From NCBI GenBank assembly GCA_022559985.1, contig JAFJTR010000054.1, forward strand, positions 124,001 through 188,000: a DNA stretch of 64,000 bases, written 5' to 3'. The notes beneath the pieces were generated by a model. The model saw only the letters and a list, made by a program, of their open reading frames with translations, was not told the origin of the DNA and did no database searches. Source of the stretch: Parastagonospora avenae f. sp. tritici 18332-5. Lineage: Eukaryota > Ascomycota > Dothideomycetes > Pleosporales > Phaeosphaeriaceae. A program made the translations under genes and the position numbers. Below are positions 54,913 to 64,000 of this stretch, piece after piece. The stretch's first letter is position 1; every line of letters starts with the position of its first letter.

Positions 54913-57180
54913 TCTCGAAAGTTTGGCAGAATCGACTGTGTTGATGAAGCTGCTAGATGTAAGACAAATAATATTTGAAACTCGACCGTAAAGGTTGTAA
55001 TGCATATACTGAGAAAAGAGAACTAATGACAGAAGGTCACATCTCATGAGAGATTTTATACTATGCTATCTAGTGAATTCATGGACTTCTAAACTCCTCT
55101 TTAGCTTACAAAACATGGCGTTCTCCAGTACCGTCAAATCCGATCGTAATAAGCAATTCTCATGAGACTGTGAAGTTGGATTTCAGCTGCTAGACCGAAG
55201 CCCGACTCCAAAGCGAGCACGTGCAAGTGCACAAACAAGCTGGCGGGATACTGTAAATAAAGCAGATAGTTTGAATAATCGTTGAGAAAGTCGTGAGGAC
55301 ATCATGAAGAAAGTCCGAAAGTTCTGCCAGACGTTTCGACAGTTTCTCTAGATATGCAGACGATGTGGAGGCTCTTTGCGGCACACATACAAATATCTAA
55401 TACTGTTGAACAGCAATACTGATGACGTTGCCGACTAGAGCACACTTCTTCCAATCGAAGCTCTGTGCGTGAGATATTGGCAGTAGCTGTGCCTTCTACT
55501 CAGCCCCGGCAATCAGAATAGAGTGGCTGTGCAATTGCCGCAGTCAAACAACGCCTGTCCCATATTTGGAAGTATAAGTCACGGCGTCTCGTTTATGCTG
55601 TAATCGAGAAACCTGCTCTCCGCTTTTCGTGTGAGACTGCACAGTCATCAAATCTCGAACGAACTCCTTGCAATGCAAACTGATCAAGTGTCTGGTGTTA
55701 TCTTGCGTTCGCGTGTGGCAGGGTTGGTGGTTGGGCCGCTGTTGGGCACCGAAGTGTAGTATATTCTTCCATCGACCGAACTCGACTTCCCACGACAAAC
55801 AACGCCATAGTTGTATCCATGTTACTATCTATGGGTTCAACGGAGTAAGAGGGATTGAGTGATCTCCGTGAAACTGAGAAGCTGCAGCAGTCACGTGACG
55901 CTAGTGCAAGATCGGGACACTGGCGGGAACAATGGCTTCTGTAATTTGAAGAGAAAGCTCGACACACGATTGATCTTCGTCCACAGCATTAACGCAAACT
56001 TGAGTTAGAACATGAGATCGTTCCTGGTAGACACAAGAAGGGGACGCACTGACTAATGCGCTAACCAAGCGTGACATCGGTCCATGACGTGTTTGCATCT
56101 TCAGCTCAACCCCTCTGTCGTTCCTCTCAAAGTATCTATTGTACGCCCAGAACAACTGCACAAAATCACAGTAATTCCCACTCTAGAATACGGGGCCACG
56201 TCTGGCGACAACAAAGCGATTGGCCAGACTCGGCCATCCTTCCTGTCCGAGGAAACACAGACCCACTCCGCGTTTCATGTCTTTACCGTCAATTTCGATG
56301 TAGATTGCTGTGGCATCGTGACTACCAAGGCTCACCGCTATACGTTCTTGTGTGGTGCAAATGGTAGCATACGATAGGCTGCCTGGTGGAGATCTTTGGT
56401 TGCTACAGATGTTAAAAGTCTCACCAACCCAACTTACCGCTTACTGGACCATCAATTTATACTCTGAATCTTCAATCTCGTATATGTGTGCTTGGTACAC
56501 AGGTCTCCCGCGATATCTTCTAGCCTTCGCGCATGATCGTGAGGCTGAGCTGATCGTCTTCAATGACGAAGAATAGGTAGTGTCCATGACAAGCACCGCC
56601 TCCAGTGGCGCTGTAGGTAAAACAAGCATTTTAACCCCCGGGCGCATAGGATGTTTCATCTTGGCAAAAATCAGGTCGCCCTCATCAACGACAAGTTCCG
56701 TTCAACCATTGCGCTTCGGCTCGAGTCTGGCGTGCCCCACGCCACGAGGTCACCACGCCAGCTTCAATCTATACAAGTACCGATTAAGCGTTTGATCATA
56801 TGATTCTCGTCACAGGATTCGCCCGCTTGTCATGTTCTCGTAAACAATGACTAGGATGTATATGTACCCCAGAACGCCACACCCTTTTCCACATGAAACA
56901 AGCATGGATCTCCGGCAATTAACCTGGCTAACCGGGCAGCAAATAAATTGCAACAACGGATGAAAGGACCAACAGCACGCAGAGGTGATGCTCGCAACCC
57001 CACAAGATTGTCTAGATGTGCTCAAGGGGATCTATTCTGCCTAATGTTGAGGTCCCACGCATATGCGCACTACAACATGAAGCGATTTGTATAAAGCATC
57101 GGACCGTCGCTGGACCTTGGCCATCAACCCCAGAATCAACACTCAAGCAAACCACAGGATTACCAAGCATCACCCACACA
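54913..57180. other. Long gene-poor region (2.3 kb)
   Basis: Only short, overlapping, motif-free frames on both strands. No repeat ends or transposase seen. The last 100 bases are the promoter of the CE5 gene. Confidence 0.5.
57090..57095 (+). promoter_or_regulatory. TATA-like box of the CE5 esterase gene
   Basis: TATAAA 91 nt upstream of the ATG at 57181, with a CA-rich leader between them. Confidence 0.5.
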
Positions 57181-57969
57181 ATGAAGATTACTGCCGCAGC
57201 TGCTATATGCGCTGGCCTTGCCGCCGCTGGCCCTGTCGAACTCGCTGAGAGGCAGTCTTGCCCCAAAGTCTACATCTTCGGCGCTCGTGAGACCACCCAG
57301 CCTCAAAGCAATGGCTACGGAACCGCTGCTGGTCTTGTGAACTCGGTAAAGTCCGCCTACTCAGGTGCCGGATCTGAGGCCATTGTTTACCCAGCTTGCG
57401 GAGGAGGAAGTGCCTGCGGTGGTATCAGCTACGACAACTCGGCTTCCCAGGGAACCGCTGCGGTTGTCAAAGCTGTTACTGCATACAACCAGAAGTGCCC
57501 GTCGACTCAGATTGTCCTCATTGGCTACAGCCAGGTAAGTCGTTAATCCAAATACATTCACCATGACGCTAATCATGAACAGGGCGGTCAAATCATGGAC
57601 AACGCTATCTGCGGTGGTGCTGGCTCTACCTTGACCGGTAACGCCCTTGCTGCTGTCAAGGCCGCCATCTTCATGGGTGACCCCCACAACCGCAATGGCC
57701 TACCATACAACGTTGGCACGTGCAAGGCTCAAGGCGTAAGTCGATCTCTATCATGCTTCTCCAATTCTTCAGCTAACGGATATCCCCAGTTCGCCGCCCG
57801 CCCTTCAGGATTTCAATGCGCTCCCGCGAGCACCTCCATCATCCAGTCGTACTGCGACTCCACCGACCCATACTGCTGTAACGGCAACGACGCGAACTCG
57901 CACCAACAGTACGTCAACAAGTACGGCTCCCAGGCTCTTACTTTCATCAAGAGCAAGCTCACCGCATAA
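57181..57969 (+). CDS. Secreted acetylxylan esterase, carbohydrate esterase family 5
   Basis: Alpha/beta hydrolase that removes acetyl groups from xylan (CE5, cutinase fold); 228 residues. Exons 57181-57534, 57583-57735 and 57790-57969, phase 0 introns of 48 and 54 nt. Signal peptide MKITAAAAICAGLAAAGPVE, then a probable short propeptide ending at ER. Mature start SCPKVYIFGARETTQPQSNG, the AXE-type sequence rather than true cutinase. The nucleophile is in LIGYSQGGQIMD (Ser split from Gly by intron 1); the Asp lies in DSTDPYCCNGND and the His in ANSHQQYVNKYG. Disulfide cysteines are conserved. The enzyme suggests plant-biomass degradation or a plant-associated life. Confidence 0.94.
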
Positions 57970-58145
57970 ATATCTCGCGGTGAAATGGGAGAGCAACAAA
58001 AGGTCGCAGAATGGAAACGGCCAACTTCTTCGCTGTAAATATCTTATCACCATCAACGAAATGTGTACATGAAACCAGAAACAAATTTGAAGCGCTGCTG
58101 TATTATTGCTGTAATTCAATCGTCTGTCTAATCGGCGCTGGGCAC

Positions 58146-58520
58146 CTATGTTAGCCTCATCTCGCGCTCAATAGCATCGGTCCATTTCAAAATAACATTT
58201 ACATATTCTGCAAGCTGCCTGAATTTCTTCTTGTAGTACTTTCTGTCGTGCTCATCGAATTGACGCCGATATGGCTCGGCCCTCCACTCCGCGACACCAT
58301 TCTTCATCTCACCATAAACGAAGGTGAGCTTGAAGGCGCTTAGACTAGCCCTTGCTTGATCATAGAGAAACTGGATCTTCGTTGATTCGGAAATGCTAGA
58401 TGGACAGTCGTTAGCAACGAGGGGTCGCTGTTCATGAGTTAGAGAGTTTGTGTCACGGTCTACATACAGTTTGCTCGGCCCGATACTGCTCGGCCCTATG
58501 TGAATACGGTAGGGTTTCAC
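58146..58520 (-). CDS. Small hypothetical protein
   Basis: An open frame of 124 residues; a 72-nt intron (58467-58396: GTATGT ... GCTAAC ... ATCTAG) can be removed in frame, leaving about 100. The C-terminal part (YDQARASLSAFKLTFVYGEM, AEPYRRQFDEHDRKYYKKKF, RQLAEYVNVILKWTDAIERE) is charged, helical and looks protein-like. No signal peptide, membrane segment or known motif. It converges on the CE5 gene with 176 bases between stops. Moderate doubt that it is a gene. Confidence 0.45.
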   Translation of the reverse strand: MKPYRIHIGPSSIGPSKLYVDRDTNSLTHEQRPLVANDCPSSISESTKIQFLYDQARASLSAFKLTFVYGEMKNGVAEWRAEPYRRQFDEHDRKYYKKKFRQLAEYVNVILKWTDAIEREMRLT

Positions 58521-59286
58521 CTCAACCCTGCTTACTTCCGATCATTCCGGTATATCAGCACGTAGACTGACTTCAATTCAACATCAGTGTTCCTATCAAT
58601 TCTGCTGCCCAATAGCCTATTACATGAACCGTGATAGTTTGACATTGTTGATCCTTGAATCGTTGGTTTATTCGTTGCACAGTGCGGAGAAGATTTTATT
58701 TGTCAAAACCAAGACAAGCACAAGCAATCATGAATTTGTTTGTGGCGGACTTCACGAGAAGAATGTACAAGCGTCTGGATGACTTCAGAAATTCTCATGA
58801 TTGTGCGCTTTGATGTTTGCTACAACTAGGTCTTCTTTAAGCCGTCTACAATATAACTTCGTGGAAGCCTGAGCTATTTCACGTTCGAGTTCAGCAGTTC
58901 TAGCCTTTGTCGCAGCCCCTGCGCGCATACGCTCCTCGAAGTGCCCACCAGCTCCCAAGACCCTCGTTACCCAACATCGTGATGAAATCTTCAATGGAAG
59001 CGTGTCTGGCACGCGCGTTCTCTAGGTCTTCATTCAAATCTGTCGCATTGGTGCCATTGTTGTGGCACCACTCTAGTCCGTCGAGCTTTTCGAGTAAATC
59101 CTTTATCAGTATGCGAGCGACATCATTAAGCCGAGAGCATAAAAGTTGCTTTATGTAAATATGTACATTATTTGCTACCGTCATGAAAAATGGTCACGAA
59201 CCCGCGCCAGAAAGAAAACAACCCGAGCTAACGCCATGCCAACAAAGCAATTCATCATGCATAATAGCCGTGATCGACCTACGACT
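58521..59286. other. Intergenic with possible gene remnant
   Basis: Two overlapping minus-strand frames (58900-59184 and 58785-59012) each look partly protein-like, but no splice pair joins them, so no gene is called. Confidence 0.4.
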
Positions 59287-60658
59287 TTACAACTTCGCCT
59301 TTGGCCACTGGTCCAGCAGGTCGTTCATCTCCCACCTGGGCCAGTCGGGGTTCAGGCTAGGTGCAGGTCGTTCACGGTCCCAAGCCCACTTCTCCTTGAG
59401 TTCAGGCGTGAGTTCGTCTTCCAGCATTTGGATGACATATTTGCCGAGAACGGGGAAGAATTTGTAGCCGTGGAAAGACCCGCATGTTGCGACGAATAGG
59501 CCCTTGGCGCCAGCGTGTGGTGAGATGATGAAGTCGGATGACGTTGTGAAAGCGTCCCTGTGATGCGTGAGCTAAGTCTCTAAGAAAGACAATACTTCAT
59601 GGAAGAACTTACCAGCAGATACGGTGCTTCTCCATCTTCCAGGTCGCACCGTTCTTGCCATAGAAGACGTGGTTCGCGTGGTCGATATCCTGCTTCAACG
59701 GACCAGGGACGTTCCATTGGTTGTAGTCCTTTCCGGACGGTGGCGCGGAGACGAAGCGGCCAGGTAGCACCTCATGTGTGTTCTTGAAGATCTTCTCACC
59801 CCACCATTTGAGCTCGCGGTCCTTGGTTGGCGGCAGACTTCCGATGAATGGTCCTTGTGCAGCTGTGTAGCCCTGGACACCAACGGGCATGTTGGCGAAA
59901 CGCTTATACGACTTGTCATCAAGAGTCGTCATACCAGTGGTGATGCCACCGGCGACGATTCTTGAGCCAGCGCGGAGGTTGGCGTTTCCGCTTGCCTTGG
60001 CAGCTTGCTCAAGCAACTTTGCGGTGTAGGCTCCGGTGGAAAGGATCACATGTGATGCGGAAATGGTATTTCCCTGCTCGGTCTTGACACCGGTACATGT
60101 TCCATTGTTGTCAAAAGCGAGGCTCTGGGCTTTCTGTGTGATGTACTTGACACCGTTCTCAATCGACCATTTGGTAATAGCTCTGAGCGAGTCGCCAGCC
60201 TGGGCCCAGCCACTTGTCTTGTTTACAAGCACTTCTTTGGCGCCGTCGTAGTTTGCATCCTCAAAAAGGCCACCGAAAAGCTTCTTCGCCTCTTCAATGG
60301 ATACAGCCTGCAGATCCGCTTGACGGCCAAGTGCCTTGTAGTTGTCGATGACTTCCTGTGCGTAGTCTGACCGGCAGACCCAGAAGATGCCAGTCTCATG
60401 GAAGTATGGCTTCCAAAGTGGATCTGACTTGAAAATGTCCTGTGCTTCCAATGCAAGCTGGCAGTATACTTTGTCGTCGTAGTCAGCGCGGACGACTTTG
60501 TTCCAGTCCCAAGATGCAGCGACTCTGTTGTCGGAGTCCCAAGCGTCCTGGTCAAGGATCGTAATTTGGCGGTCTGGGTACTTCTTTATCAGATGGTAAG
60601 CTGTAGAAACGCCGAAGACGCCGGCGCCGACGATGAGATATGAGGGTTTAGCAGCCAT
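59287..60658 (-). CDS. Peroxisomal FAD-dependent amine oxidase (fructosyl-amino-acid/sarcosine oxidase-like)
   Basis: DAO/MSOX-superfamily flavoenzyme; 438 residues from exons 60658-59613 and 59557-59287 (55-nt intron splitting a Trp codon). The N-terminus has the FAD dinucleotide motif YLIVGAGVFGVSTAYHL with an acidic strand end (ITILDQD) and the SWDWNKVVRADYDD block. C-terminal half: HRICWDAFTTSSDFIISPHA, then ATCGSFHGYKFFPVLGKYV, the amadoriase/sarcosine-oxidase signature. It ends AKL, a peroxisomal PTS1 signal, as expected for an H2O2-producing oxidase. Substrate is inferred only by family. An earlier in-frame ATG at 60694 exists; 60658 is chosen because the FAD motif then starts at residue 7. 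Confidence 0.88.
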
Positions 60659-61908
60659 GTTGTTCAAGATCCAGGGCTTATCGTCGCAGAGCATTAAGAG
60701 AGAAGTTGAACGGTTCTTGAACTGTGGTCTTCGTCGCTTGGAACATTTATACTTACATGATATCTGTAGATATCCTAATGCGGCTTAACAGCACATGTTG
60801 GCCGTTCTCGGCCTCGTCGTTGTGGTCGCTGGCGACTAGGCGCGGGGCATTCGTGGAGGTTGTTTCCTTATCGAGCAAAGCTTTGCGACGGCGAGCTTTC
60901 CTTGCCTTTCCCGACGCGTTGATTGCAAACGTAGCCGGCTGCCATGACTTCTGTTGGACACATGGCAAGTCCGATAGTTCGTTTATCTGCTGATATGCGC
61001 AAAGACAGTGGTGATGTCGTTCATCACCGCCAGTTCTGCGGCGGAAAATGGCCGACGTTAAGCGACACGCTGCGCTAATCTCTTTTGGGAACCACTCGAT
61101 ATCAAGAGCGACTTTGCGAGACCGTGTCAGCTTATCTTAGATTAATGGGAGGGAATAGAGAGTCCGATAGGATTTGGCCAGATTGGTAGTCGTAATGGTG
61201 CAGGCGGACATCGATGCGACTTGTTTGGGTCACAATCTGGTCCAAATCATGACTCCCTTGAACAAGCTCCCGTCTTACAAACTACACACGATCAATAGGC
61301 TTGTTTCAGTACTACAATGTTGATATTTCTATGTAATGCAATGTTATGAGTGTGATCACAATGTCGGAATCTTACCCAAAATCGAAAATGGGTAGGTCTG
61401 TCCTTGCCATCGCGGAATACCTAGCCAAACGTATCACTATATCACACTGAAACACGGTCCGGTCCGATCCGCTTTACACAAGACGATTGGGCTGAGAGCT
61501 ACTGCATTGAATATGTAGACATAGGTCATGCCGAGTATCTTAACGCGTCCAATCCTTCCAGGCCAATGAAAGGCCGTTCAATATGAGTTAAAGAGGCCCC
61601 GGAGAGACTATCGGGCGCAAGCGTTATGCACCGATTCATTCTGGTTACGATGCAACCATCTGGATTGGGGCATCAGCTGCGCTGTAGTAAGTCTAGTACA
61701 AACTAGAAGCCAGTCCAATGTGTTCCTTTCAGTAGCGGTACCTGATCCCTCCAAGCGGCACGGGTGTCGTAGACCGAGAGGCACCTCGAATAACGCTGCT
61801 AGCCTCTCGCTCAGCTGCAAATAGTGGAGCTTCAGATCTAGTGCTTAACGGAGAGTTTGAGTGACGGGGTAACGAAAAGACCCGCTCGCTCGGCTCCTCG
61901 CTTTCGTT
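60659..61908. other. Intergenic between FAD oxidase and transposon relic
   Basis: 1.25 kb with no supported gene. The right part may be transposon sequence too decayed to recognise. Confidence 0.45.
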
Positions 61909-63083
61909 GCGGACAAAGGCTTGGAGGTGTTTGTGACCTCAACACCAACAGGATGGAGCAACGATGACGTCGGTTTAGCCTGGCTAGAGTAGGATTTTGA
62001 CCGCCACACGAAGCAGAAAGCTCGACGCGGGCGAGACTACCGATTTCTTGTCGTTGATGGCCATGGCAGTTACCTGACGATATCTTTCATCAGCTACTGC
62101 GACCGCAATCGAATTTTCGTCATGGTGTTTCCACCTCGTTCAACTCACACGCTGCAACCGCTCGACGTCTTCCTGTTTAAGCCGTTCTCACAAGCCTATA
62201 CCCAACGCCTTACTATTCACCTCCATCAGGCTCAGGGGCTCATCTCCATCGCCAAAGGTGAATTTTATGAGCTGTTTTGGAACGCCTGGGTGTCTGTTTC
62301 CAGTAGAGAAACGCTCATCTCAAAGGCGTTCGAAACAACAGGAACATGGCCGAAAGACCCCAACGTCGTGCTCAAAAGGTTCACCCGAACCTTTAGATGA
62401 TAACCCAGCTCATCGAGGCTCTCACCATCGATTGGCTACAAATGGAGCGTTTGGTACGAGCTGCAGCGAAGGATACCCGCGAGGATGAGGCTAAAAAGTT
62501 GAGCCTTACCCTTCATCAACTCTCCGTCCAAAACCAGCTTTTACAGCATGAAAATAAGGGTCTCTACGAAGCTCTTCAACACCAAGAGAAGCACAAAAAG
62601 AAGGGCAAAGCCCTTAGCCTTCAACAGCGCCAAGAGTTTCATGGCAGGGCTGTCTTCTGGTCTCCTCGAAAGGTTAGATAGGCCTGTGCCAGGGAGAAGG
62701 TCAAGGCTGACGATGAGATGGAGGAGAAACTCCAAAAAGCTCGCCGGAAGGAGTCGTGTGAAGCTACTAAGCTCCAGCGTCAAGTTGAGCTAGAGGACAG
62801 GCGTACAGAACGAGGGAGACTCAAGGTGGTGAGGGAGAAGGAGAAGGCTGAAAAACAGGCAGAACGCGTGCGTCAGAATCAGCAGCGCGACGCTGAGAAA
62901 GCTATACAATTGTCCCAAAGGGATAAGCGTAAAGCCTCACAAGTAGTCTTCTCTGAGGCGAAGCGTCAGAAACGTTCTGGTGGTGGTGCAGCTGCTGGGC
63001 AAGCTGTTGCGCGCTGTCCATCTCCTCCACCAAAGGTGACGTCACGGGGACGCAACGTCAAGCTTCCAAGTAAATTTAGATAG
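61909..63083 (+). mobile_element. Decayed pogo/Fot1-type (Tc1-mariner) DNA transposon
   Basis: Remnant transposase in pieces. Frame 1 from 61909 reads ADKGLEVFVTSTPTGWSNDD then a stop at 61990, then DFDRHTKQKARRGRDYRFLV, VDGHGSYLTISFISYCDRNR and PPRSTHTLQPLDVFLFKPFS, the DDE core of fungal pogo elements, ending at 62400. The C-terminal coiled-coil region continues one frame away (62397-62681: IDWLQMERLVRAAAKD, HGRAVFWSPRKVR), is cut by TAG at 62679, and resumes at 62718-63083, ending GRNVKLPSKFR. So at least two stops and one frameshift. The N-terminal helix-turn-helix and CENP-B parts are missing, and I found no terminal inverted repeats or target-site duplication. Inactive. Confidence 0.85.
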
Positions 63084-63366
63084 TACAAAATGATTGCAAG
63101 GTCCTATTTACTGAATCACCAAGAGATCTCGCGATAATAGCTATTGTACGTGTTGTTGTAGCCTCATCTTTTGAGTACTGGATGAGGTGTTGGCCGAGCA
63201 TCAGGTCGGCCCGAGCGCCATACCGATCTCGACGTTAGCGCTGCATGGGTGAACGGAGCATCGGACATATGAGAGATAACACCATTTCAGTGATCCCAGG
63301 AAGGATTCGACAACCCTTCATCGCAAGAGACCTAAGTCAACAAAATCGCGGTGACCACAAGTTACA
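63084..63366. other. Short intergenic, promoter of the MDR gene
   Basis: 283 bases between the transposon C-terminus and the next ATG; the MDR promoter must lie here or inside the relic. Confidence 0.5.
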
Positions 63367-64000
63367 ATGGCAGCAACGCTACCCTCGCACATGAAGGCGT
63401 CTCAATGGACGTCAACCAGTGGCAGAATAGAAAAGCGACTGAAGTACACGACTAGCGCAGAACTCCCCGAACATGCGCACAGTCTACCGCCAGACCACAC
63501 GCTGGTGAAGGTTGCCTACGCGAGCATCAACCCTGCAGACTACAAGCTGGCCGAGATCCCTCTGGTGAACCGTCTCTTCTTCAAGACACCCGCCACTCCA
63601 GGGATCGACTACGCCGGCACTGTAGTCGCCACCACATCGCCGCATCTCAAGTGCGGTGACCGTGTGCTCGGCAAGACGCAACCACCTGCCTTTGGCGCTA
63701 CGGCCGAATACCTCGTCATTACCCCTGCATACAGTTGTGTTGCCTTGCCGGATGAGGTGGAATTGGAGCAGGCTGCGTGCGTCGGCGTTGCGGGTCTTAC
63801 GGCTTATAAATCGATCGCCCCGTTTGTGAAGCCAGGCAGTAAAGTCCTCATCAATGGTGGCTCTGGAGGGGTAGGAACTTTTGGAATTCAGATTGCTAAA
63901 GCTCTGGGTTGCAGTGTTACGGCCACCTGCTCGGGCAAAAATGCAGAATTCTGTAGAAGCTTGGGCGCAGGTAATGTGATCGACTACCGCAGCGTGCCGG
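63367..64000 (+). CDS. Medium-chain dehydrogenase/reductase, quinone-oxidoreductase-like (3' end beyond window)
   Basis: Zinc-independent MDR of the NADPH:quinone reductase/RTN4IP1-like group. 211 codons are visible from the ATG at 63367, open to the window edge without an intron. It opens MAATLPSHMKASQWTS; the internal Met9 could also initiate. Motifs: VKVAYASINPADYKL, TPGIDYAGTVV (GroES-like domain), GDRVLGKT, AACVGVAGLTAYKS and the nucleotide-binding KVLINGGSGGVGTFGIQIAK. No Cys/His zinc-ligand set is present. It lies 283 bases downstream of a decayed transposon on the same strand, which may have altered its promoter (inference). Confidence 0.88.
   Translation, partial: MAATLPSHMKASQWTSTSGRIEKRLKYTTSAELPEHAHSLPPDHTLVKVAYASINPADYKLAEIPLVNRLFFKTPATPGIDYAGTVVATTSPHLKCGDRVLGKTQPPAFGATAEYLVITPAYSCVALPDEVELEQAACVGVAGLTAYKSIAPFVKPGSKVLINGGSGGVGTFGIQIAKALGCSVTATCSGKNAEFCRSLGAGNVIDYRSVP

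Noticed and set aside
59287..63083. Secondary-metabolite cluster formed by the oxidase, MDR and SDR-type enzymes
   Set aside because: No PKS, NRPS, terpene synthase or cluster regulator is present, and the genes are separated by unrelated or intergenic sequence.

Overview
This 64 kb window comes from a compact filamentous-ascomycete nuclear genome (Pezizomycotina; Dothideomycetes is my best guess from the style of the hypothetical and secreted proteins). The evidence is single genes on both strands, short GT-AG introns mostly of 45-75 nt with CTAAC/CTGAC-like branch sites, mitochondrial, peroxisomal and ER proteins, and secreted hydrolases. I see no operons, CRISPR arrays, rRNA, confident tRNA, or backbone genes of a secondary-metabolite cluster.

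Layout. 1-5060 (-): N-terminal part of a TOM1/HUWE1-type giant HECT ubiquitin ligase, running off the left edge. 5951-6322 (-): BLOC-1 subunit 1. 8754-10396 (+): MATE transporter. 11481-13107 (+): secreted agmatinase-family ureohydrolase with nine exons. 13877-14583 (+): ribosomal protein eS8. 15253-16392 (-): F-box/2EXR-like protein. 17443-18270 (+): ATP synthase OSCP. 18397-19941 (-): BTN1/CLN3, head-to-head with 20547-24316 (+): Rxt3 of the Rpd3L deacetylase complex. 25801-27409 (+): bifunctional PFK-2/FBPase-2. 27913-28491 (+): small hypothetical. 29144-30676 (-): mitochondrial PDK-type kinase. 31796-32431 (-): cytochrome c. 33300-34300 (+): short-chain dehydrogenase. 34508-35833 (-): zinc-finger-like protein. 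36068-37622 (-): mpaB/DUF2236 oxygenase-like protein. 38341-39159 (+): RRG9. 39598-40038 (-): small repeat protein. 41372-42334 (-): Dsc3 of the Golgi DSC ligase. 42645-43076 (+): Dabb-domain protein. 43190-43979 (-): ISA1.

From about 44 kb the window is less conserved and more accessory: a secreted or anchored repeat protein (45716-47376), a small secreted protein with a probable GC-AG intron (48310-48934), a second F-box/2EXR-like protein (49463-50929), a coiled-coil protein (50970-52103), an orphan membrane protein (52697-53236), a GT2 polysaccharide-synthase-like gene with a broken frame (53507-54912), a CE5 acetylxylan esterase (57181-57969), a small orphan (58146-58520), a PTS1-bearing FAD oxidase (59287-60658), a decayed pogo/Fot1-type transposon (61909-63083), and the start of a medium-chain quinone-reductase-like gene cut by the right edge (63367-64000).

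The genes do not form one pathway. Several are respiratory or mitochondrial (OSCP, cytochrome c, PDK, RRG9, ISA1) but they are not clustered as a unit. I did not find a convincing new multi-gene system. The best leads are the GT2 frame break, the GC-AG intron, the three-repeat small protein, the duplicated Cys/His module at 34.5-35.8 kb, and the transposon relic. All exon boundaries were placed by eye from splice consensus, phase and family expectation.
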